Assembly (NCBI GenBank): GCA_019096065.1
Contig: JAGUCH010000007.1
Location: 7,028,501-7,092,500, forward strand
Length of the DNA: 64,000 nt
Reading direction: 5' to 3'
Origin: Paracyclopina nana
Taxonomy: Eukaryota > Arthropoda > Copepoda > Cyclopoida > Cyclopettidae
The stretch's first letter is position 1. Each line of letters starts with the position of its first letter. Made by a program: the position numbers and the translations under genes. The notes under the pieces were generated by a model. It did no database searches. It had not been told where the DNA came from and saw nothing but the letters and a program-made list of their open reading frames with translations. Below are positions 54,633-64,000 of this stretch, one piece after another.

Positions 54633-57395
54633 TTATTTCATTTTCAGCGTCATCAGAGCAAGAAACAGTAAGCCTAAGGTGAAAGTATCTAGATTGGAAG
54701 CAACTGATTCCATTGGTGGTGGCCGGCAGTCCTCTTTGGTGCACCCAACAGAGTAGTCAAAGTAGGCACTGTGAAGGCCAAAAAGGCCCAGACCAGGAGC
54801 TTGACCCTTGTACTCTGGCTTCATGTTTTGGGCATTCAAAATGAGAATGTTGCTCCTTGCTGCAACGCCATCAATCGTATTCACAATGATGTATCCATCA
54901 TCTTCAGCTTCTCCTCCATTGGACACAAAAATGGGCTCAGTGCCAAACTCCCCATTTGGCAGTTCATAGGTTTTGCTATTTGAGGGGTTTTCAAAGTCCA
55001 GCTTCATGATGGCATTTCTCAGCTTGAAAACATTCCTGACAGCATAGCCATACCTAAGAAGAGTATTAATTAAGCCAAAGGCGTAAAGTTGCTAGATTTG
55101 CAGCGCCATCTAGCCTGGCAACTCTACCCAGTACATTTGTCATGGCTACACTACATAGGCCATCACTAATGGGCTATTTTTTGGCTTTTGGTGCACTAAT
55201 TCTTCACACTTTACTAACATGACAAAATCACGGAAAAAATGGCACCCTATCAAGAGTTGTCAGCTTCTGGAATAAATAGGCGTAAAGTTGCTAGATTTGC
55301 AGCGCCATCTAGCACGGCAACTTTGCCCAGTACATTTGACATGGCTGTACTACATTGGTGATCACTAATGGGCTATTTTTTGGCTTTGGGTGCAGTAATC
55401 CTAATCATTTTATTAATATGACATAATCTACGGATAAAATAGCACCCTTTCAAGAGTTGTCAGCTTCTGGAATAAAGTTGCTAGATTTGTAGCGCCATCT
55501 AGCACGGCAACTTTGCCAAGTACATTTAACATGGCTACACTACATAGGCCATCACGAATGGGCTATTTTTTGGCTTTTGGTGCACTAATTCTTAGCACTT
55601 TATTAACCTAAGGATAAAATGGCTCCCTTTCAAGCCATAAAACCATATGCAACTCACGCAAATTTCCAAGCCTTTCATTGCTGAAACCAAATTTTTCTAA
55701 CCTGATCAGCCAATAAAATAGCCGCTCGAGATCACGTGACAATTTTACGCAAAGAAGCAGTTTTCCAAATTTTCTTGCCCAAAAAGCGCCATCTAGCGAA
55801 AAAGTTCCTCCCTCCAATGCTGCTCATTATTCACTTTTTGATGTAATTTTACCTGTATGGCTTGCCAGCAAAAGCCCAATTGATGTTGGGGAATTCCACA
55901 TAAGTGTTTTCAGCTTGAGGGTGCAAAAGTTTGGCTACAGCCTTCTTGGTCTGCAAATTCAGCTCAAACCGAGTGATTTCGTTTTTCCAATAAGTCTGCC
56001 CATAGAGAGCTTCTTTGATTTGTGGATATTCAATGTAGGCCTTGGCATCATCATACTTAATGACGTCCATGTAAATGACATCTTTGTTGGAGGCATCTTC
56101 AAATGATCCAAATGAGTGGGTGATGAAGAAAGCATGGTCAGCATCAAGGAGTGTGACCTCAGAAGTGTTCTTGTTCACCACTATGAACCTGCCATTGACC
56201 TCAGGCTCATAGGTCAAGTCCCTGAGGAATCCAGGCTCAGCTTTGGCATCTCTGGCAAATGTGCAAGGATCCCTCAAGTAGGAAGACTCTGGCACAATGA
56301 CATAATGTTCAGTGACAGCAATTGTGTGCATGTGCCTGTGAACAAGCTAATTAAATATAACCCAAAAGTTTTGAGCAGTTTTACTACCTCACTCTGGCTT
56401 CTGGGTCAGGATATGGACCATCATCATCTTCTGGGCATTTGGTCAAGTTGGCATTTTCAAATGGTATTTCAGCCATGATTTCCCTCACATTTCCCTCTGG
56501 AGTGGGCTTCACTGTGTACACCAATCTGGATGACATGACAAGGCTCTTTTCTTTGTTGAAAGCATAGGCAGCTGATGTGCTGATGATGCCAGCTTCTGGA
56601 TCATCACTGACCTGTGCCTGGTGAGCTGGATTCAGGTCATTGTAGTAGGCTATGTCAGCATCATCATCAATGGGGAAGCTCCCCACCAGAGGGCCTCCCA
56701 AATTGTAGAAGCCTGCACCAATTGCCCTCACATTGTGGGGATCCACTTGGTGGCCTTCGTGGTACTCAGCCATGGCCAAAACATCTTTGCCAACTTGCCA
56801 CCAAGAAACGTGGAAGATGCCATCAGGCTGCAGAAAACAGCTGAATGACTACTATTTTTTGTAGTTGCATTTGCTCACCTTTTTGCCATTGTACAAATCT
56901 GGGGCATGTTTCTCCACTTGGCTCTCATTGAAAGTGGCATAGGTGGTGCTGAAAAATACCGAGGATTTCGACATATCTTCCCCATAGGTATCCCTGTCAT
57001 TACAAAATTCAGATTCTGGTTTTTCATCGGATTTTTTTTAGAAACCTGTAAATGTCATTTTTGTTGGTGTCATAGAATTTGCTGTTGAAGAAGGCTTTCC
57101 CATCAGCAAATGAAAAGGATTGGCCCACTTCAATGCAGTCGAAAAGGTGGTCAATCCTGTCCAAAAAATCCAATTCTGGCTTGGTGCTCCTGCCCAAGAC
57201 GCCGCAGCCATGCCTTGCAAAAGATCCCTCCAGGCTCGCTGGCACTTGTCCATAAATCACCTTCACAGGGTGCTGGTGAAAGCTGTGATTCATGCCAAGA
57301 TTTCCATAGCCAACCTCAAGCTGCTCAATTGTATCCTCTGGCCCACAAAAGGCCAAAGCAGGGAAAAAGAGGCAAAGTGTAAAAGTCTTCCACAT
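54633..57395 (-). CDS. Carotenoid oxygenase (BCO/NinaB/RPE65 superfamily) with signal peptide, 602 aa
   Basis: Exons in transcript order 57395-57046, 56993-56879, 56827-56388, 56335-55853 and 55053-54633 (stop TAA); phases fit. Family enzymes use an iron held by four His to cleave carotenoids or isomerise retinoids. The expected sites are present: the HQVDPH region (about residues 182-187), MHTIAVTEHY (306), ITHSFGSFED (376) and GLFGLHSAY (558). The signature EPIFVSN followed by EAEDDGYI is also present. The start reads MWKTFTLCLFFPALAFCG, a cleavable signal peptide, and the end is hydrophobic (FTLGLLFLALMTLKMK) after small residues, as in GPI-anchor signals. Animal BCO enzymes are usually cytosolic or mitochondrial, so a secreted or surface form is unusual. 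Iron and substrate are inferred from the family only. Confidence 0.9.
55076..55830. repeat. Interspersed repeat with GCGCCATCTA ends, copy 3 with triplicated left part
   Basis: Within carotenoid oxygenase intron 4. The left block (AGGCGTAAAGTTGCTAGATT, GCGCCATCTAGC) occurs three times, with GCGCCATCTA at 55103, 55302 and 55492 (spacing about 190-200 bp). The right end has it at 55786. The right half matches the copies at 10.6 and 23.3 kb. The repeat ends about 25 bp before the donor of exon 4. Confidence 0.8.
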
Positions 57396-57587
57396 CTTGG
57401 AAATGTATGCACTGATTGACCTTTATCATTATCTTGAAAAGCTGATAAACTGAATTTGTCGGACAGATGAAAGCAACAAACAGAAAATGGATCAATATTA
57501 TGCATCATTAAAGTTGACCTTTTTTTAAAAGCAGCTTTATGGAATTTTCCACCAATCAAAAAGTGGCATAAAATGTATTTTGGCTAC

Positions 57588-58580
57588 TCAATTGAAAAAT
57601 TCGGCCAAGTCTGACCAGTCAAAAGTGCCATCTTCAAAAAAGTCCATTCTGGGAACTCTGGAGGAGTCAGCAAAGTTGCCATTATTGGTTGGGAATAGGG
57701 CAGTGTGATTCCTTAGATTTCTCAGCAATCTCATCACCTCACTGTTTTGCATCTCTGGAATTCTGCTTCGCCTCTCAAACTGGGAGAATGGCATTGGAAT
57801 CATGTTCATCAATGCCAAAGCAGTCATGCCACACTCAGGTCCAAACATCCTGTTGAAAACTTCCCCTTTGATGGTCTCCTTTAAACAAATATTTAATTAT
57901 GAAAAGTCAAGATAGGACAAATATACCTGAAATTGAAACTCCTTGTATTTCATGCACCATTTGACACTTTGCAGCTGGTCCAGATTTTCAATTTTCAATC
58001 CAGACTGGGCCAAGGTCTCATTGAGGCACATGTTGAACTCAATTTTGGCCAAGCTGCCTTTGAAGCATCCAATGATGCCAAGGATTTGTTCAGATGAATG
58101 GATATCATTAGAAAAGCTCTGAAAAAAGTTGAAACTAAAGAAAGTAAATTGAAAATATTATCCAATTAAAAATTATCAATAATTAGCATGAAGATGAAAT
58201 GTAATGAAAGTAGTGCTCACAGTGTCAAAGTTGATGCAGTTTTGGTACTCCTCAGGCAAATAGTTTCTGGTGCAGTTCACAAGGCCACTGACATTGTTGT
58301 AGTTTTGGTGAAAGCACCTTGTGCAATCCCAATTACTGCTGCCATTCTTGAGCGAGCAATGCTGATTCAACCAGACATCAATCACTGCCCCACCAGCAAT
58401 GCCAACCCTGTCCAACTTCAAAACTGGCTCAACTCCATTCATAGAGTTCAAGGAGTTGCTTAAAATGTGCTGCATTTTATACAGCCATTCCACTTCGGTG
58501 TCCTCATGTTGGCCTTCAATCAAGGCCACTGTTAAGGCCAAAAGTAATGCTTGAATCTGCATGTTGCATGCTAGACTCAT
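57588..58580 (-). CDS. Secreted cysteine-rich protein, unrecognised, 280 aa
   Basis: Exons 58580-58221, 58118-57927 and 57878-57588 (stop at 57588); all phase 0 with GT-AG introns. The first in-frame ATG is 58580; another at 58562 starts a compact signal peptide (MQIQALLLALTVALIEG). The mature part has Cys pairs (HCSLKNG, CTRCF, VNCTRNY), several N-glycosylation sequons (NGSS, NVSG, NCTR, NETL) and no membrane segment. The last third is Met-, Arg- and Asn-rich and ends SDLAEFFN. I recognise no domain. It lies between the carotenoid oxygenase (192 bp downstream) and a glycosyltransferase-like gene (about 86 bp upstream), all on one strand. Confidence 0.8.
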
Positions 58581-58612
58581 GGAAACGCATTGGAACTTCA
58601 CAGGTACATTTT

Positions 58613-58618
58613 TTTATT
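58613..58618 (-). terminator. Poly(A) signal AATAAA between glycosyltransferase-like gene A and the secreted-protein gene
   Basis: The minus strand reads AATAAA 49 bp after the stop of gene A and only 33 bp before the ATG of the next gene. Cleavage at the usual distance would fall almost on that start codon. Confidence 0.6.
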
Positions 58619-58666
58619 CATGATAAATCACAATAGAAATTGATGACTGGGCACAAAAATGAGGTG

Positions 58667-59892
58667 TCAACAATAAATCCAGTTGCGATGCTCACCAGGC
58701 CTACACTGCACAGGACATTCATAAGTTTTATTGAATGGGATCGAATCCTCCAATGAATTTGATGCGCCAACATAATTGCCCACACCTTCTGGCCTTTGAG
58801 TTGGAAAAGCTCTTGAAAATTGATGCACCTTGCAAGAATACGAGTCATGAAACAAGGCCTTTGCTCCCTGATAAATCCATGGCCTATTTAAAGTCATAAT
58901 GTTCACTGAATTTAAGAAAGGCGATTGATATTGAATACCAAAAGTATTTTTGAAGAACTGCTTTGTCATGGTCATACTGTGTTCGCTTGCCATAAAAATC
59001 ATTGGACCGCTCAAACATTTGGTTGAAGATGGCTTCGATTTGTGGCCTCGAATGTGGAGTCAGCTTCATGCCCCAAAGTCCAGCCATGATGGGATCAACA
59101 TGCTTTGGATGATCCCTCATGCCATGGAATTCCTTCAGATGCTCTCATGATGAAAAATTGTTGATTTGTAATATAATAAAATTACTTGAGTTGATGCGAT
59201 GAAATCATAGACTGCTCTCGCTTCTCGAAGACTTATGAGGGACTCCAAATCTCGCACTAGTGCAATGTCAACCTGAGGATCCAGAAGCGGAAAGAAACTC
59301 CATATGAGAGGGTAAACTCGGGTGATGTTTCCAAATCTGGGGATTTGTTCAGCGTTACAAATGTCCAATTCTGGAGATTGGCAAGCAATGTCGCACAGCT
59401 GTGGCAGGAAGCTTGAGTGCTTTGAAAATTGGAAGTAGATCCTCATTGTCCAATCCGGACCATAAAATTGACGCATCAGATCCAGATTCAACTTGATATT
59501 ATGCATGTAGCTATCAAGGACGTTGTCATAAATGCCACTATATGGAACAAGATGTATGCATTTTTAAAGAGAAGGCAATAATTTCTTAGTGCTCACTTTG
59601 AGAAAATGCTGTAGGAAATCACTTTTTGGTGGAATCCTCTGAGCACAGTGGCCTCTTTGGAGCATGTGGTCTTTTCCAAAATATCTTGTTTTCTCTGCAC
59701 GCCTAACCAGTTTGCTTCTGCAGACACTTTTTTGTCACAGCTACATTCCTGAATCTGCAAATTTGGTACAGTATTCATGTACTCCTCAATCTTGTGCACT
59801 GTAAATCTTTTCCTGGTGATTTCAAATTGAGGCACCAAGATGAATGCAATTGAGAGGACCACGCAAAGTGAGACTATTGCCAATCTCTTCAT
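58667..59892 (-). CDS. Type II membrane glycosyltransferase-like protein A, 355 aa
   Basis: Exons 59892-59597, 59537-59186, 59141-58939 and 58883-58667; phases fit. An N-terminal hydrophobic segment (LAIVSLCVVLSIAFILV) is followed by a lumenal domain. PDWTMRIYFQ, CDIACQ, VRDLESLISLRE, FHGMRDHPKH and MAGLWGMKL occur in that order. A Cys-rich end finishes ECPVQCRP and NWIYC. The RDLxS plus MRDHP arrangement is one I associate with glycosyltransferase-like proteins in animals, algae and large viruses, where the acidic pair would hold a metal and nucleotide sugar. Here the second acid is Glu (DLE). The substrate is unknown and the location is probably Golgi. It is a tandem paralogue of the gene at 60.2-61.5 kb. 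Confidence 0.8.
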
Positions 59893-60205
59893 GTTGGCGA
59901 TTCATTTGGTCACAGACAAAGTTGCATGCTCACAATAACTTTGGTTGTCATACCAACGATTTTTCTAATGTAACCAAATGAACCCAATAAATGCCAAAAG
60001 TTTGAATTTACCTAATAGTTTAGCCATGAATGATTCAATTTTTGTAGAGTCTAAAATTGAAAAACAATCCAGTAGAGAGAAAAAATTGTTTATGAATCTC
60101 TTGGCTTGAGCAATTTGCCGTGATTTTAATGACCAACATCAGATTATTGGTTTTATGTGACATTTATCAACAGTGAAAAAGTAGTCATTTCAATTAGAAA
60201 ACTTG

Positions 60206-61490
60206 CTAGCAATACATCCAGTCTTTGTGATACTTTGGCCTACATTCTTGAGGACACTCATACTTCTTAGTTGATGGAATGGAATTGCCCAATGAGATCA
60301 CCGAGCCAACAAAGTTCCCCAGACCTTCTGGCCTTTGAGTTGGAAATGCTTTGGAGAACCCGTACTTTTTGCAAAAGTACGAGTCATGAAAAAGGGCCAC
60401 AGATTGTGCCCAAGGCCTAAAATACACAAAAAAACTTTAAGGCTCTATACAGCTAAATTACTCCTATCTAGCATATACCAAATGTAGCGAGTGAGAACTG
60501 TTTGGTCATGTTGAGCTTCTGTTCGCTTGCCAAACAAATGTGAGGACTTGGCCAACATTGAGTCGAATGACGATTTCATTTGAGACCTCATGTCTGGAGT
60601 CAGCTTCATGCCCCAAAGTCCACCAAGAATGGGAACGTCATGTTGGGGATGATCCCTCATACCATGAAATTCCTAAAAAATATTTATAAATGATTGTCTC
60701 CCTTTTGCATAACATTGATTTTAAATACCCGTCCTGAAAAGAGGAACTCATTGACGGCATCCACTTCACGAGGACTTATTTGCGAATCAAGATCTCTGAC
60801 TAGGAAAACGTCGACTTGAGGATCAAGCGATGGAAGGAATCTCCAGATGAGAGGATACATGGCAGAAATGTTTCCAAACTTTGGGTTTTGCTCAATGTTG
60901 CAAATGTCCAGTTGAGAGTTTTGGCAAGCAATGTTGCACAGCTTCGACATCATGGTGGAGTTATCCGGAATCTGGTAGTAGAGCCTCATTGTCCAATCCG
61001 GACCGTACAATTTCTGTATCAGATCCAGATTGATTTTGATGCCTTCAAAATAGTCTCTTTGGTAACTGTCAAAAGTTCCTCTGTGACAACAAAAAAAAGC
61101 AATTGATTTCACAAATAAATGATGGTCATTTTTGAAGGCCTTACCCACTGTAAAATGTGAATGCAATGACTTTTTGGTGAGCTCCCCTAACTCTTGCAAC
61201 TTCCTGAATAAAAAAAGAAGTGTGATAAGGAAAATTCTTACTGCAGAGCTTGAAATCACCTTTGAACATGTTGCCTCTTTGAATACATCACTTTTGGGGT
61301 CAATTTCAGTCCAATAGTCATCTTTTCTCACACTTCTCAAGCATCCACATGCTTCCAAAGGCTCCAGAGCAAGTTTGCCAAATTGAGGAAAATCTGCATT
61401 TGCAGGCTTCTCAATAATGTTGATTCTTGGCACCACGAAGCAAAACAGGAGGAAAGTGGCAGCAAATGAGAGCACTGCAATTTTCTTCAT
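60206..61490 (-). CDS. Type II membrane glycosyltransferase-like protein B, 348 aa
   Basis: Exons 61490-61260, 61203-61145, 61080-60729, 60672-60479 and 60416-60206; phases fit, and the first intron is only 56 bp. It has the same layout as gene A: signal anchor (IAVLSFAATFLLFCFVV), PDWTMRLYYQ, VRDLDSQISPRE with an intact DxD, FHGMRDHPQH, LGGLWGMKL and a Cys-rich end (YECPQECRP, DWMYC). The two proteins share perhaps half of their residues by eye. Gene A lacks the 56-bp intron at the equivalent position (CSK/E). The role is inferred as for gene A. Confidence 0.8.
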
Positions 61491-64000
61491 TTTCCCTTGA
61501 AAATGCTACTTTTCCAGCTGCTTTCTATTTGTGTGTTGGCTTCCAAAAGGCTTGCTGTCATCACAACTGCTAGAAATGATATTAAGAATTGCACTTGACT
61601 TTGATGTAATTATGCGTTTTCACGTTTTGCACAAAAGTGTTTGGCAAGTATCAAAACAAGGCAATATTGGTTCAGTTTTATACCTGTGGAGCCTTTCTAT
61701 TCCATGTATGAATGTGACCATGTAAGCAAAGCTGTGGCTGCATTTTGGCTGAAAAGGGAAAGCCAATTTTTAAGTGACCCTTGTATTTGAAAGTGATAAT
61801 TGCTCTCAATTGTAACACACTTCTGAAGATTGATGACACTTTTTACGGTTTTTTGAGACAATACTCAAACACAAGTGTTTTAATAACCAACAAAAAGTTG
61901 TGAAATGAAGCCTTTTGCGTTTAAATGTCGAATGCTTACTGGATTATAATCTTGTAACCCCAACTTGTTGAAGAATGAGTAAGCAGGATTTTTATCGAAA
62001 ACTTGAGCTGAATTTGAATGAAGAAGCAAGCTGGCTAAAAACTTGAGAAACAAAAGTATTCTTTACGGATAATTATTATAATAGTGCTTTTAATGTGCAG
62101 CAACTTGCTTGGTTGTAGAGGAATTCTCTAACATTTGAAGTTTGGAGGTCTAATTAGAGTGGAAAAAGTGTGTAAACTGTGGCGTCAAAAAGATAACAAC
62201 TCTAATGTTTTCCTTCTATGTGCGGTAGATTTTGCAACGGCTTGAGGGCACTTATTAAGCATTGCGTAAATGTGCGAGGGCATCTTGCGAAAAAAGGACG
62301 AAAATGACGAATTGCCGTGGCAATATTACGAAGGGATTTCATTAAATTAATAGGGTTAATAGAGAAATCAATCTGTGATTATTATCTATTCATAAATGTA
62401 AACGCTATAAAAACAAACGCAACCGTATAAAATAGCGCTAAGCAAATCGTGTAAAGAAAAAATCGAGTGGTAGCTTTGCGGGCTCAAGCTGAGTAATCTA
62501 AGTTATAAATACAGGAAGATAAGTTTTCTGATGGAACGAGCCTATGATTTTTAGGCAAGAAAATCCGCTCTATATAGATCATTACGATCTTCATGATCTT
62601 TGTGATCTATAAATGGACATTTTTTGTTAATATTTAGATCACAGTGGTGGACGCGCTAGCAAAGCTGATCTATGTATGGACATTTTCTATTTACAGAAAA
62701 CAGAGATTCATATTTATAGATCACATTTTGTTTATGATCTATAAGTGGACCTTTTGAGATCATTGAAGACTCTGCACATCTTTTTCAAAAGTCTAGGGGA
62801 AACTAAGGCTAGCTTGTTCACCTGCAATAATATATCAGCAAAATCACACGCAATATTTTGCTGATATTTGCAAATAACTGGTATTTATAAAATCATTTTT
62901 CAGATTTTGACTTTGGATTGGTCTATTGCTTTCAAAAGCCATCCAACACCAACATTAAAATTCTCAGTTTTTCAGTATTTCTCTCCAGTATTATGACTAA
63001 ATAACAGCCATAATATGCTGGTGAAAAGGCCCTCAATTGATTTATTTGAAAAGGCAGACTATTCCTCTGTTGGCTCTGGTATGTTTTACTCATTTTATTT
63101 TATTCAGTTTGGTAAGAGAATAGGATACTTAGCCCTCAGGTTGATGTGAGTTGCAATCAAAAAGGAAGGAACTAGAAGCCAACAAATATTGTAAGAGATT
63201 GAAATTGCTCTTTGGCATTTTGTCTCCACCGCTGTTTTGAAAGAATGAGTTGATGAAAAATATAAGTAACACCATTTTGATTTCAGACAGAATAATTAAG
63301 CATTCTTCAATCAAGTCTTGTATTTTTAAATAAATCAATTTAGCTTACCCTAGGCTCAGTAAAAAGCTGCGTTTTCCGTGATCTTAAAAGGTCCAGTTAC
63401 AGATCATAAACACTGATTGTGATCTACTTATGAATATCTGTTTTCTCTGACTAGAAAATATGCTAGCTAAGCTTATCTATATATCTACCACTGTGATCTA
63501 TACATATCAACAACAAATGTCAATTTACAGATCACAAAGATCAGTGATTTTTACTATCTTTATGATCTTTGGGATCTATTTATGGATGGTGCCAAGAAAA
63601 TCAGTTAGCGTACTCAGCTGTTATGTACCGAGATCGAGATGTACCCAAGCCCATAACAAACGAGCGCAAAATATAAGTGGCATTTACATCATCAGTGCTT
63701 TTGTGAATTTGACATCATAATTATCAGGACTAGGAAATCAACCAGGATATCTAGGTCAACATTAAGTCCAAAATTGCAAAAAACTTCTGCTACACATAAT
63801 AAAATATTTTGAATAAAATGAGACAAATTGGAAAACTGAATTATGCATGAGAAAATCACTTTCCATCATATCAAACTAGTTTTTCAGAGTGTCTTTCAGT
63901 TTTCAATCTTGTCATCAAAGTTGAGCTGCATGCTATGGAACAATTTCCACAATCCTCTTTACAAAACATCTTCTCTTGCTCTCTCAGTTAGAATATCAGT
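61491..64000. other. Intergenic region at the right edge
   Basis: Up to about 62.5 kb I see only possible promoter and 5' UTR sequence of gene B and AT-rich DNA. 62.56-63.6 kb holds a long foldback structure. 63.6-64.0 kb shows nothing recognisable. Confidence 0.4.
62565..63592. repeat. Foldback element of about 1 kb with GATCT-rich arms
   Basis: The left arm (about 62565-62770) and right arm (about 63370-63592) are imperfect reverse complements. Both contain many TGATCT/AGATCA words and the shared TATAGATCACAGTGG-like phrase. The roughly 600-bp centre has no ORF of note. No transposase. Confidence 0.75.

Noticed and set aside
62644..62651. A second CACAGTGG as a Transib-like end
   Set aside because: It lies in the middle of a foldback arm without an inverted partner at an element end or a flanking 5-bp duplication.

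Overview
The window reads as animal nuclear DNA, most likely from a non-insect arthropod such as a crustacean. Coding exons are joined by GT-AG introns of 56 bp to about 1.6 kb. The gene families are metazoan (TRIM-NHL, patched-related, C2H2 zinc finger, carotenoid oxygenase), and the accessory DNA is dominated by foldback elements, tRNA-related repeats and LTR retrotransposons that carry env genes. The organism call is an inference from gene families; nothing in the sequence fixes the species.

Layout. 1-2.3 kb (+): the 3' exons of a TRIM-NHL gene of the thin/NHL-1 (TRIM32) type. 2.3-9.2 kb: intergenic DNA with two related foldback elements, tRNA-like repeats and a near-perfect 148-bp hairpin. 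9.2-16.3 kb (-): a complete eight-exon patched-related (PTCHD) gene whose introns hold several copies of one repeat sitting next to splice sites. 16.3-24.5 kb: intergenic, with a displaced copy of one PTCHD exon at 18.7 kb and a pair of CTCF-like motifs at 20.8 kb. 24.6-31.1 kb (+): a five-exon, 792-residue C2H2 zinc-finger transcription factor. 33.2-34.4 kb (-): a small four-helix membrane protein. 34.9-37.6 kb: an inverted array of short repeats and a five-copy 246-bp tandem array.

37.6-54.2 kb is a graveyard of LTR retroelements, nearly all on the minus strand. It includes a Ty3/gypsy element with a furin-site class I-like Env, a mutated reverse transcriptase and no RNase H or integrase. 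It also includes an element with a mononegavirus/chuvirus-like glycoprotein, several Gag copies, and a Transib-like miniature element (ends CACAGTG, 5-bp target duplication) inside one Gag copy. 54.6-61.5 kb (-) holds four closely packed genes: two tandem glycosyltransferase-like membrane proteins, a secreted cysteine-rich protein and a carotenoid oxygenase with a signal peptide. The gaps between stop and next start are only about 0.1-0.3 kb, which suggests shared transcription. 61.5-64 kb is intergenic with a 1-kb foldback structure.

Exon boundaries were worked out by hand from splice signals, frame continuity and family similarity. All family assignments rest on recognised motifs, not on database searches.
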